Shown here: positions 16,001 to 25,230 of the stretch, piece after piece
Position numbering within the stretch: position 1 is the first letter of the stretch
How the letters are laid out: the number at the start of each line of letters is the position of its first letter
Origin: Rhodospirillales bacterium
GTDB taxonomy: Bacteria > Pseudomonadota > Gammaproteobacteria > Nevskiales > Nevskiaceae
Length of the DNA: 38,377 nucleotides
Reading direction: 5' to 3'
NCBI GenBank assembly: GCA_903970615.1
Contig: CAJCJH010000124.1
Location: 1 to 38,377 of the forward strand
Notes under the pieces: model-generated
Database searches by the model: none
Seen by the model: only the letters and a program-made list of their open reading frames with translations
What the model was told of the DNA's origin: nothing
Made by a program: the position numbers and the translations under genes

Positions 16001-17056
16001 ATGGACTTCACCTTTGCCGAACAACAGATCGCGTTCCGCGATGCGGTGCGCAAGTTCCTCATCATCGAAGCCGCGCCTGAGATGCTGCGTGAAATCTGGG
16101 AAACCAAGAGCGGCCGTTCGCGCGAGCTGCGCTGCAAGCTGGCGGATCAGGGTCTCACCGCGATCTCGGTGCCGGAGACGTACGGCGGCATCGGTCTCGG
16201 TGATCTCGACTGGATTCTGCTGCAGGTCGAACTCGGTTACTACGCGATTCCGGATTCGCTGTCCGACACCGCCTATCTCGCCAGCTGGCTGCTCGAACAT
16301 CTGCCCGCCGATCTGGCATTGAAGCGCGAATGGCTGCCGCGCATCGCCGCCGGCACTGCGCGCATCGCGGTTGGGCATCCGGTCAATTTGTTGGTGGCGG
16401 ATGCCGAACTGGCCGATCTGATTCTGCTCTGGCACGACGATGAAATTCATGGCGTGACTGCCAGCGATGTGAAGTTGACACCGCAGGTCAGCATCGATGC
16501 CTCGCGCCGGCTTTATGCGATCGAATGGTCGCCTTCGGCGCGCACGCGCCTGTGCTCGGCGAAGCAGGGTGCCGGGCTTTGGCAGCAAGTGCTGAACCGC
16601 GGAGCATTGGCGCTGGCGGCGCAGCTGCTGGGCCTGGCGCAGCGCATGGTCGATCTCGGCGTGGACTACGCCGCGCAACGCAAGCAGTTCGGCAAACCCG
16701 TGGGTGCGTTCCAGGCGGTGAAGCATCAGCTGGCGGATGTCGCGGTGAAAATCGAATTCACCAAGCCGGTGTTGTTCCGCGCGGCGTATGCGGTCGACCG
16801 CGATCTCGATGACGCCGCGATTCAGGTATCGCACGCCAAGCTGGCCGCGGGCGATGCCGCCAGACTCGCCGCCCGCAATGCACTGCAGGCGCATGGCGCG
16901 ATGGGTTACACCTGGGAAGCCGATCTGCAGATGTTCATGAAACGCGCCTGGGCGCTGGATGCTGCGTGGGGCGATCGCGGCTTCCACAAGCAACGCGTCG
17001 CCGATGCGATTTTTGCCGATGGCGCCGAACTCGGCCCCGGCAGCACCTTCAACTGA
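16001..17056 (+). CDS. Short acyl-CoA dehydrogenase, FadE32/FadE33-like subunit
   Basis: This 351-aa protein is shorter than canonical ACADs and has a degenerate middle domain, typical of the partner subunit of α2β2 steroid ACADs. It retains the C-terminal features RKQFGKPVGAFQAVKH and QAHGAMGYTWEADLQMFMKRA that line the FAD/acyl site at the heterodimer interface. It most likely pairs with the FadE31-like protein encoded just upstream. A 94-bp gap (15907-16000) separates them; I see no gene there. Assignment to FadE32 versus FadE33 cannot be made by eye. Confidence 0.8.
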   Translation: MDFTFAEQQIAFRDAVRKFLIIEAAPEMLREIWETKSGRSRELRCKLADQGLTAISVPETYGGIGLGDLDWILLQVELGYYAIPDSLSDTAYLASWLLEHLPADLALKREWLPRIAAGTARIAVGHPVNLLVADAELADLILLWHDDEIHGVTASDVKLTPQVSIDASRRLYAIEWSPSARTRLCSAKQGAGLWQQVLNRGALALAAQLLGLAQRMVDLGVDYAAQRKQFGKPVGAFQAVKHQLADVAVKIEFTKPVLFRAAYAVDRDLDDAAIQVSHAKLAAGDAARLAARNALQAHGAMGYTWEADLQMFMKRAWALDAAWGDRGFHKQRVADAIFADGAELGPGSTFN

Positions 17057-17080
17057 TTCATCAAACCACTGGATTCTCCG

Positions 17081-18229
17081 ATGACTGAGGCCTACATCGT
17101 CGATGCACTTCGCACCCCGACCGGCAAGCGTCGCGGCGCGCTTTCACAGATGCATGGCGCCGATCTCGGCGCGCATGTGTTGCAGGCGCTGGTGTCGCGC
17201 AATGCTATTCCGGCGGAGGATTACGACGATGTTGTGTTCGGTTGTCTCGACGCCATCGGCCCGCTCGCCGGCAACATCGCGCGCACCTGCTGGCTGGCCG
17301 CAGGGCTGCCGCTGCATGTGCCCGGCGTGACGATCGATCGCCAGTGCGGATCGAGTCAGCAGGCCATACATTTCGCCGCGCAGGCGGTGATGAGCGGCAC
17401 GCAGGATGTGGTGATCGCTGGCGGCGTGCAGACGATGAGCCAGATTCCGATCAGCTCGGCGATGATCGCTGCGCAGCCACTCGGCTTCAAGGATCCGTTC
17501 TCCGGCAGCAAGGGCTGGACGGCGAGATTCGGCGACGCGCCGGTGTCGCAATTCCACGGCGCGCAGATGATCGCCGACAAGTGGAAAATCAGCCGCGAGG
17601 CAATGGAACAGTTCTCGCTGGAAAGCCATGTGCGTGCGCGCAAAGCGATCGCGGCCGGCCGCTTCGATCGGGAAATCATCGAAACCGCAGGGCTGAAGTA
17701 CGATGAGACCACCCGCGAGACCTCGCTGGAACAGATGGCGAAACTCGAACCCTTGGCGCCCGGCGGCACCATTACCGCGGGCGTATCGAGCCAGACCGGC
17801 GATGCCGCCGCCGCGGTTCTGGTGGTATCGGCCGCGGCGCTCAAGCGCTATCAATTGAAACCGCGCGCGCGCATTCATCACTTGAGTGTTTACGCCGACG
17901 ATCCGATTTTCATGCTCACCGCGCCGATCCCGGCCACGCACCACGCGCTGAAAAAATCCGGCATGACGCTCGACCAGATCGATCTGGTCGAGATCAACGA
18001 AGCCTTTGCGCCAGTGGTGCTGGCCTGGTTCAAGGAAACCGGTTATCCGCACGACAAAACCAATGTCAACGGCGGCGGCATCGCGCTCGCCCATCCGCTG
18101 GGCGCAACCGGTGCGAAGCTGATGACCACGCTGCTGCACGAACTGGAACGCAGCGGTGGACGCTACGGCCTGCAGACCATGTGCGAAGGCGGCGGTGTCG
18201 CCAACGTCACCATCATCGAGAGGCTTTGA
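17081..18229 (+). CDS. fadA6: FadA6-like thiolase
   Basis: This 382-aa type II thiolase has the nucleophile C89 in DRQCGSSQQA, NEAFAP (306-311), H338 in ALAHPLGATG and the second cysteine C368 in MCEGGG, ending with VTIIERL. The DRQCGSSQQAI, ISSAM and MCEGGG-ANVTIIERL stretches match Mycobacterium FadA6 (Rv3556c), the thiolase of late HIP degradation. The Gly usually preceding the HP of the active-site loop is Ala. It would cleave a β-ketoacyl-CoA to acetyl-CoA plus the shortened chain. The next SDR starts 1 nt after its stop. Confidence 0.9.
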   Translation: MTEAYIVDALRTPTGKRRGALSQMHGADLGAHVLQALVSRNAIPAEDYDDVVFGCLDAIGPLAGNIARTCWLAAGLPLHVPGVTIDRQCGSSQQAIHFAAQAVMSGTQDVVIAGGVQTMSQIPISSAMIAAQPLGFKDPFSGSKGWTARFGDAPVSQFHGAQMIADKWKISREAMEQFSLESHVRARKAIAAGRFDREIIETAGLKYDETTRETSLEQMAKLEPLAPGGTITAGVSSQTGDAAAAVLVVSAAALKRYQLKPRARIHHLSVYADDPIFMLTAPIPATHHALKKSGMTLDQIDLVEINEAFAPVVLAWFKETGYPHDKTNVNGGGIALAHPLGATGAKLMTTLLHELERSGGRYGLQTMCEGGGVANVTIIERL

Positions 18230-18230
18230 G

Positions 18231-19103
18231 ATGAGCGGAATCTGCGAGGCACGCACCATCATCGTTACCGGCGCCGGCGCCGGGCTCGGCCGCGAATATG
18301 CGCGCGCGCTGGTGGCCGAGGGCGCGAATGTCGTCGTCAACGACATCAAGCCCGATGCTGCGCAAGCCGTCGTCGATGAGCTTGGCGCACAGGCGCTGGC
18401 CAATGGCGACGACATCACCTCGATGGCCGGTGCGAAGTCGATCGTCGATGCCGCGGCCGCGAAGTTCGGTAGCGTTGATGGTGTCGTCAATAACGCCGGC
18501 ATCGTGCGCGATCGCATGTTTGCCTCCTTGACCGAAGAAGATTGGGATCTGGTTATCAAGGTGCATCTGAAAGGTCATTTCTGCATTGCCAGCACGCTGG
18601 TTCAGCGCTGGCGCGATCAGATGAAGGCGACCGGCCAGAAAGCCGACGGCCGCATCGTCAACACCAGTTCCGGCGCGGGATTGCAAGGCAATATCGGGCA
18701 AGCCAATTACTCGGCGGCGAAGGCCGGCATTGCCTCGCTGACGCTGGTGCAGGCGGCCGAGCTGGCCCGCTACGGCGTTACTGCCAATGCACTGGCGCCG
18801 GCGGCGCGCACCGGCATGACCGAAAAAGTGTTCGCCGACATGATGAAAGCGCCGGAGGGCGGCTTCGATTTTTTCCATCCGGGCAACGTCGCGCCGCTGG
18901 TGGTGTGGCTCTGCAGCAAGCAGTCGGCGCATGTCAGCGGCAAAGTGTTTGAAGTCGCGGGCGGACAAATTTCGATCGCCGATGGCTGGCGTACCGGCAC
19001 GGTTTGCGATAACCGGGCGCGATGGCAGCCGGCAGCGCTGGGCGCGGCAATCGACGAACTGATTGCCAAGGCGCGTCCGCCACAGAAGGTTTACGGCACC
19101 TGA
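18231..19103 (+). CDS. SDR oxidoreductase, HSD17B4/hydroxyacyl-CoA dehydrogenase-like
   Basis: This 290-aa SDR has TGAGAGLGR near residue 15, NNAGIVRD, a TSSGAGLQGNIGQANYSAAKAGI active-site stretch (Ser, Tyr and Lys triad) and a C-terminal extension of about 40 residues. That motif set is typical of the dehydrogenase domain of peroxisomal multifunctional enzyme type 2 and of mycobacterial relatives next to fadA6, which oxidise 3-hydroxyacyl-CoA. The start at 18231 is one base after the fadA6 stop; the longer frame from 18156 would overlap fadA6. Probable role: hydroxyacyl-CoA dehydrogenation in HIP β-oxidation. Confidence 0.8.
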   Translation: MSGICEARTIIVTGAGAGLGREYARALVAEGANVVVNDIKPDAAQAVVDELGAQALANGDDITSMAGAKSIVDAAAAKFGSVDGVVNNAGIVRDRMFASLTEEDWDLVIKVHLKGHFCIASTLVQRWRDQMKATGQKADGRIVNTSSGAGLQGNIGQANYSAAKAGIASLTLVQAAELARYGVTANALAPAARTGMTEKVFADMMKAPEGGFDFFHPGNVAPLVVWLCSKQSAHVSGKVFEVAGGQISIADGWRTGTVCDNRARWQPAALGAAIDELIAKARPPQKVYGT

Positions 19104-19133
19104 GTTTCACGGGAATTTTGCAATGGCATTCCG

Positions 19134-20258
19134 ATGGAGCTGAAACTCTCCGACGATCAGCGGATGATCCGCGAGTCGGCAGACAGCGTGCTGGCCGACG
19201 TTGCCAGCTCTGCGCAAACCCGCTTGGCAATGACGGCGCCGGGGGCTTACGACGCCGCGGTCTGGCAGCGCCTCGCCAGCGAACTGGGATGGTGCGCAAT
19301 CCCGATCCCGGAAAAATTTGGCGGTCTGGGTCTCGGCGCGATCGAGCAGGTGCAATTGTTCGAGGCGATGGGAAGACATTTGTTGTGCGCGCCCTATTTC
19401 GCAACGGTGGCGCTCGCGGTGCCCTTGCTGCTCAGTCTCGCCTCGAATGCCGCTCAGCAAAAATGGCTGCCGCCGATTGCCGAAGGCCGCCTGCGCGCGA
19501 CTGCGCCGATGGTCGCCGACAGTTCTGATGAGGTGTCCTCAACTTCGCTCAAGCTGCGTGCAAATCGGCACGGCAATGAGTGGCGGCTCGACGGCAGCGT
19601 GGCGAGATTGATCGACGGCGCCAGCGCGCAGTTGCTGTTGCTGCCCGCGTCGATCGGCGACAACATCACGGCGTGGTTTGCCGTGGAAACCGCGCAGTCG
19701 GGCTTGCGCGCTGTTGAACGCGAAGCCTGGGATTTGACCCGCCGCTTCGCAGAGATCGAACTGGACCAGGTTGTGGCACATCGCATCGATGAGCCATCGG
19801 ACAAGACGAGTGCCTCGCCGGCGATCGCAATGGCGCGGCTGTGCCTCGCCGCGGAACAGCTCGGCGGCGCGCAGGCCTGTCTCGACATGAGCGTGGCCTA
19901 CACCGCGACGCGCAAACAATTCGGCCGCAGCATCGCCGGGTTTCAGGCCATCAAGCATCGCTGCGCGCAGATGATGGTCGAGGTCGAAGCGCTGCGCTCG
20001 ACCGTTTACGGCACCGCAGCCTTGTTCAGCAATTCGCAAACAGAGCAGGACTGCCCCACCGAGGCTGCGCTAACGCTCGCGCTGGCGAAAGAAACCTATT
20101 TCCAGTGCGCGCAGGAAGCCATCCAGCTGCACGGCGGAGTCGGCTTCACCTGGGAATACGATCCGCAACTTCATCTCAAGCGCGCGCAGGCGGGATCGCA
20201 CTGGATGGGCACCGCGTCCGTGTTGCGCGCACGTCTGGCCGACGAACTGATGGTATGA
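19134..20258 (+). CDS. Acyl-CoA dehydrogenase, β-type subunit
   Basis: This 374-aa ACAD keeps the N-terminal helical domain (PIPEKFGGLGLG), the FAD-contact RKQFGRSIAGFQAIKH and the C-terminal HGGVGFTWEYDPQLHLKRA, but its β-barrel middle is diverged. Its stop overlaps the fadE30 start by 4 bp (20255-20258), so it is probably the obligate partner of that protein. The αβ order here is reversed compared with the 14731/16001 pair. The acyl substrate is presumably HIP-derived CoA esters; no direct evidence. Confidence 0.8.
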   Translation: MELKLSDDQRMIRESADSVLADVASSAQTRLAMTAPGAYDAAVWQRLASELGWCAIPIPEKFGGLGLGAIEQVQLFEAMGRHLLCAPYFATVALAVPLLLSLASNAAQQKWLPPIAEGRLRATAPMVADSSDEVSSTSLKLRANRHGNEWRLDGSVARLIDGASAQLLLLPASIGDNITAWFAVETAQSGLRAVEREAWDLTRRFAEIELDQVVAHRIDEPSDKTSASPAIAMARLCLAAEQLGGAQACLDMSVAYTATRKQFGRSIAGFQAIKHRCAQMMVEVEALRSTVYGTAALFSNSQTEQDCPTEAALTLALAKETYFQCAQEAIQLHGGVGFTWEYDPQLHLKRAQAGSHWMGTASVLRARLADELMV

Positions 20259-21454
20259 ACGCACCTATGAATCCGGCGGCAAACTTAAGCGACGATGCCG
20301 CGTTCCGCAGCGAGGTGGCGGACTGGATGCGAACCCATCTGAGCGGACGTTTCGCGCAGCTGCGTCATCGCGGCGGACCGGGCGACGAAGCCTTCGAGCC
20401 CACGCTGCGCAAAGACTGGGAACGCGAACTCGCCGCGGGCGGCTGGACTTGCGTCGGCTGGCCGCGTGCGCATGGCGGACGAGAACTGTCGATTGCACGC
20501 CAGGTCATTTTTTACGAGGAATATGCGCGCGCAGGCGGGCCGGGTCGCATGGGTCACATCGGTGAAGGCCTGATCGGTCCGACGCTGGTCAAGTACGGCA
20601 ATGCCGCGCAACAAGCACGCTTTTTGCCGGCGATCGTCGCCGGCCGCGAATACTGGGCGCAGGGTTATTCCGAACCCAACGCCGGCTCCGATCTGGCCAA
20701 TGTGCAGACGCGATGCACGCGGCAGGCCGATGGCAGCTGGCGCGTTACCGGTCAGAAAATCTGGACCTCGCTGGCGCAGGAATCGGACTGGATATTCGTG
20801 GTCGCGCGCAGCGAGCCCGGCTCCAAGGGCAACAAGGGTTTGAGCTTCCTGCTGCTGCCGCTGGCGCAGTCCGGAATCCAGATCCGGCCGATCCGGCAAC
20901 TCAACGGCGGCGCCGAGTTCAACGAAGTGTTTTTCGACGAGGCGATCGCCGATAGCGATGCGCTGGTCGGCGCACCGGGCGAGGGCTGGAAGATCGCAAT
21001 GGCGCTGCTCGAAATCGAGCGCGGTGTTTCCACGCTCGGCCAGCAGATGCACTTTGCGCACGAATTTTCCTGCGTGATCGCCGCGGCGAAAGCGTTCGGC
21101 TGCGACCGCGATCCATCGATCCGCGATCGCATCGCGCGCGCCGCCACCGGTTTGCGCACGATGCGCTACAACGCATTGCGCATGCTCGCCGGCGACGCGC
21201 TCAGCCTCGGCCGCGAGGCCTTGATCTACAAATATTTCTGGAGCAACTGGCATCGTGACCTCGGCCGGCTGGCGATGGATGTGCTCGGTTCCGCCGGCGA
21301 TCTGCCGAGCGACGATCCGCTGATCCGCCCCTTGCAGCAATTGTTCTTTTTTTCCCGCGCCGACACGATCTACGGCGGCACCAACGAAATCCAGCTGAAC
21401 CTGATCGCCGAACGCGGCTTGGGCATGCCGCGCGAACCGCGACCGGCTGCCTGA
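20255..21454 (+). CDS. fadE30: FadE30-like acyl-CoA dehydrogenase
   Basis: This 399-aa ACAD matches FadE30 (Rv3560c type) throughout: LGPG-type GGPGDEAFE near the N-terminus, CVGWPRAHGGRELS, WAQGYSEPNAGSDLANV, SEPGSKGNKGLSFLL, EFNEVFFDEA, ERGVSTLGQQ and IYGGTNEIQLNLIAERGLG. FadE30 dehydrogenates the propionyl side chain of 5-OH-HIP-CoA, the first β-oxidation step after activation. Like other steroid FadEs it has Gly instead of Glu before GTNEIQ. ATG at 20255 is coupled to the upstream ACAD. A 113-bp gap separates it from ipdF. Confidence 0.88.
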   Translation: MNAPMNPAANLSDDAAFRSEVADWMRTHLSGRFAQLRHRGGPGDEAFEPTLRKDWERELAAGGWTCVGWPRAHGGRELSIARQVIFYEEYARAGGPGRMGHIGEGLIGPTLVKYGNAAQQARFLPAIVAGREYWAQGYSEPNAGSDLANVQTRCTRQADGSWRVTGQKIWTSLAQESDWIFVVARSEPGSKGNKGLSFLLLPLAQSGIQIRPIRQLNGGAEFNEVFFDEAIADSDALVGAPGEGWKIAMALLEIERGVSTLGQQMHFAHEFSCVIAAAKAFGCDRDPSIRDRIARAATGLRTMRYNALRMLAGDALSLGREALIYKYFWSNWHRDLGRLAMDVLGSAGDLPSDDPLIRPLQQLFFFSRADTIYGGTNEIQLNLIAERGLGMPREPRPAA

Positions 21455-21567
21455 CATGATCATCCGGCAAGAAAACTCAGCGGTCTGCCGTTCGCCACCT
21501 CATCCTTCCGGCTGATTTTTGCCTGCCGGACTTGCGGCGAGAATGCAGGACGCCCGATGGGACCGAA

Positions 21568-22374
21568 ATGATTGCCACCGAAGTTCACGCTGCCGCGCTG
21601 CCGAAGCCCGTTCCGCCACATGGATTGCTGGCCGGGCGCAGCGTCCTGGTCACCGCCGCGGCCGGCGGCGGTATCGGCTTTGCAACAGCGCAGCGCGTGC
21701 TGGAAGAAGGTGCGCGCGCCCTCGTGATCGCCGATATCCACGAGCGCCGTCTAGGCGAAGCGCTGGCCAAGCTGCGCGGCGAATTCGGTGAGCGAAGGAT
21801 CGAAGGCCGCATCGCCAACGTCACCGACGAATCGCAGGTTCAAAGCCTGATCGATTTTTCGGAAGAAGCCACTGGCGGTATCGATGTGCTGGTCAACAAT
21901 GCCGGGCTTGGCGGAACCCGGCGCGTGGTCGATATGAGCGATGAGGAATGGCATCGCGTGCTCGACGTCACGCTCACCGGCACGTTCCGCCTGACGCGCG
22001 CGATGCTGAAAAAAATGCAGCCGCGCGGCCGCGGCGCGATCGTCAACAATGCCTCGGTGCTCGGCTGGCGCGCGCAGAAGGAACAGGCGCACTACGCAGC
22101 GGCGAAGGCCGGGGTGATGGCGCTGACGCGCTGCTCCGCGCTGGAAGCCGCCGAGTACGGCATTCGCATCAATGCGGTATCGCCATCGATCGTATTTCAC
22201 GATCACCTGCGCAAGAGCGCGCCTGCCGAACTGCTGAAAGACCTGGCCGGCCGCGAGGCTTTCGGCCGCGCCGCCGAGAGCTGGGAAATTGCCAACGTCA
22301 TCGTCTTCCTGGCCTCGGATTACGCCTCGTATCTGGTGGGCGAAACCATTTCGGCTTCGAGCCAGCGCGCCTGA
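21568..22374 (+). CDS. ipdF: IpdF-like SDR, 5-oxo-HIP-CoA reductase
   Basis: This 268-aa SDR has TAAAGGGIG (29-37), HERRLGEAL after the cofactor turn, NNAGLGG (110-116), the S163/Y176/K180 triad within a NNASVLGWRAQ to HYAAAKAGVMALTRCS region, and ASDYASYLVGE near the end. These match Mycobacterium IpdF (Rv3559c), which reduces the 5-keto group of HIP-CoA. ATG 21568 is preferred to an in-frame upstream start at 21532 whose extra residues look non-family. It lies directly downstream of fadE30, as in the mycobacterial cluster where fadE30 and ipdF are adjacent. Confidence 0.87.
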   Translation: MIATEVHAAALPKPVPPHGLLAGRSVLVTAAAGGGIGFATAQRVLEEGARALVIADIHERRLGEALAKLRGEFGERRIEGRIANVTDESQVQSLIDFSEEATGGIDVLVNNAGLGGTRRVVDMSDEEWHRVLDVTLTGTFRLTRAMLKKMQPRGRGAIVNNASVLGWRAQKEQAHYAAAKAGVMALTRCSALEAAEYGIRINAVSPSIVFHDHLRKSAPAELLKDLAGREAFGRAAESWEIANVIVFLASDYASYLVGETISASSQRA

Positions 22375-22390
22375 ACCGCGCGCGCCTGCC

Positions 22391-22846
22391 ATGACTATCG
22401 TCTTCGACTCCGCCGAATCCATTCTCGCCGCCGTGGGCCAAACGCTGGGCGCAACGCCGTGGCTGCCGATCACTCAGCAGCGGATCGACACTTTCGCCGA
22501 AGCGACCGGCGATCATCAATGGATACACGTCGATCCGGTGCGCGCCAAAACCGGACCTTTCGGAACCACCATCGCGCACGGTTATCTGACGCTGTCGCTG
22601 TGCTCGATATTCCTGCCGCAGCTGGTTGAAGTGCGAATGAAGATGGGCGTGAACTATGGCTGCGACAAAGTGCGCTTCCCCAATGCCGTGAAAGTGGGCG
22701 CGCGCATCCGTGGCGCCGGCGAACTGGTTGGCGCCGAGAAAACCCGCGACGGCGGTGTGCAGGCAACGATCCGCGTGACTGTTGAAATCGACGGCGAAAC
22801 GCGGCCGGCTTGCGTCGCCGAAACCATTTCCCGCTATTACTTCTGA
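22391..22846 (+). CDS. MaoC-like enoyl-CoA hydratase
   Basis: This 151-aa single hot-dog protein has the hydratase-2 motif with D41 and H46 in GDHQWIHVD and the following [11 protein letters not shown] segment. It would hydrate a trans-2-enoyl-CoA to the (R)-3-hydroxyacyl-CoA. An in-frame upstream frame from 22289 overlaps ipdF and is rejected. The gene sits between ipdF and a thiolase and thus can supply the hydration step for one of the β-oxidation cycles. It is a stand-alone protein, not the MaoC-DUF35 fusion seen in ChsH2. Confidence 0.85.
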   Translation: MTIVFDSAESILAAVGQTLGATPWLPITQQRIDTFAEATGDHQWIHVDPVRAKTGPFGTTIAHGYLTLSLCSIFLPQLVEVRMKMGVNYGCDKVRFPNAVKVGARIRGAGELVGAEKTRDGGVQATIRVTVEIDGETRPACVAETISRYYF

Positions 22847-22856
22847 AGAGAATGCC

Positions 22857-24062
<1,206 letters not shown>

Positions 24063-24123
24063 CGCAGCAGCAACACCATCGATTCCGGCAACGACCGGAC
24101 CGGTGAAACCGGAGGATGAGCAA

Positions 24124-25230
24124 ATGGCGCGAGTGATGACAGCAGACCTGGAAAAACTCCGGGTGAGACGGCAGGCGACGTTCGGCTGGCCGGCGATCGT
24201 GTTCGTGATCCTGACTGCGGCGGCAACTATTTTTTCGTTCTCGCCGCGTCCGGTGCCGTCATTTCCGCCGAGCGTCATTCATGTCGATCGCCTTCTCATC
24301 AACGGACTCGCCGCCTCCGGCAGGCGCTTGATCGCCGCGGGTGAGCAAGGTCACATTCTCATCGCAGACTCGCCCACCGGACCGTGGCGCGAAGCGAGCA
24401 TCGCCCATCCGCGCGGCTCGTCGTTGACGCAGGTGGCTTTCATCGACGACAAAACAGCGATCGCGGTCGGCCACGACAACTGGATCTTGCGCAGCGATGA
24501 TCGCGGCGAGACCTGGAAAGAAATGGCTTTCGATGGCGAACAGGGTAACGCGCTGCTCGGCATCGCCGGTCCTTACTCCGGCCGCCTGTTTGCGTTCGGC
24601 GGTTTCGGCGAACTGCGCAGCTCCGATGACCAAGGCCGCAGCTGGCAGAAAATTTCACTCGACGATGCAAAGGCTGCGAAATCTACAGTGCCTGCCAAGC
24701 CGGCCGATCCCAATGCATTTCCGTTCAGTGATTCCGCCGTATCAGCCGACGAGGACCGGCATATTTACGGCATTACCGCCTGCAGCGATGGCAGCCTGAT
24801 TCTCGCCGGTGAACGCGGCCTGCTGATGCGTTCGCACGACAACGGCGACCACTGGCAAAGCCTGCCATCGATTTATGCCGGTTCGTTCTTCGGTATTTTG
24901 TCGCTGAAAAATAATGCGCTGCTGGTCTACGGCATGCGTGGCAATGTGTTTCGCAGCGGCGATGCCGGCGCGCACTGGACCAAGATCGCCGTGCCGACCG
25001 ATCTGTCGCTGTTCGGCGGTGCGGTGACGCTGGCGGGCGAGGTGCTGCTGGTCGGCGATGCCGCAACGGTGCTGGAGTCGCACGACGCCGGCGCCAGCTT
25101 CACGCGCGTCGCCGCCGAAGGCCGCAAGGCCTTTTCGACCATTCTGCCGCTGGATAATACGCATTGGCTCACCGGCGGCGACGGCGGCATCAACCTGATC
25201 GCGGGAGATGCCGGCGGAGCGCATCGATGA
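24124..25230 (+). CDS. Membrane-anchored Asp-box (YCF48-like) β-propeller protein
   Basis: This 368-aa protein has one N-terminal transmembrane or signal-anchor segment (about 20-40, WPAIVFVILTAAATIF) preceded by basic residues, so the rest should be periplasmic. It then carries repeated Asp-box motifs of the S-x-D-x-G-x-x-W type: RSDDRGETW, RSSDDQGRSW, RSHDNGDHW, RSGDAGAHW and a degenerate ESHDAGASF, expected to build a β-propeller like YCF48/sialidase-type proteins. GGAGGA (24111-24116) supports the start. The stop overlaps the next ATG by 4 bp, so it is coupled to the MMPL permease and is probably its periplasmic partner. Enzymatic activity is not expected. Confidence 0.8.
   Translation: MARVMTADLEKLRVRRQATFGWPAIVFVILTAAATIFSFSPRPVPSFPPSVIHVDRLLINGLAASGRRLIAAGEQGHILIADSPTGPWREASIAHPRGSSLTQVAFIDDKTAIAVGHDNWILRSDDRGETWKEMAFDGEQGNALLGIAGPYSGRLFAFGGFGELRSSDDQGRSWQKISLDDAKAAKSTVPAKPADPNAFPFSDSAVSADEDRHIYGITACSDGSLILAGERGLLMRSHDNGDHWQSLPSIYAGSFFGILSLKNNALLVYGMRGNVFRSGDAGAHWTKIAVPTDLSLFGGAVTLAGEVLLVGDAATVLESHDAGASFTRVAAEGRKAFSTILPLDNTHWLTGGDGGINLIAGDAGGAHR

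Noticed and set aside
19841-20254. Upstream extension of the fadE30 frame
   Set aside because: The extra residues lie in another frame of the preceding ACAD gene and are not ACAD-like; the ATGA overlap at 20255 gives a better start.
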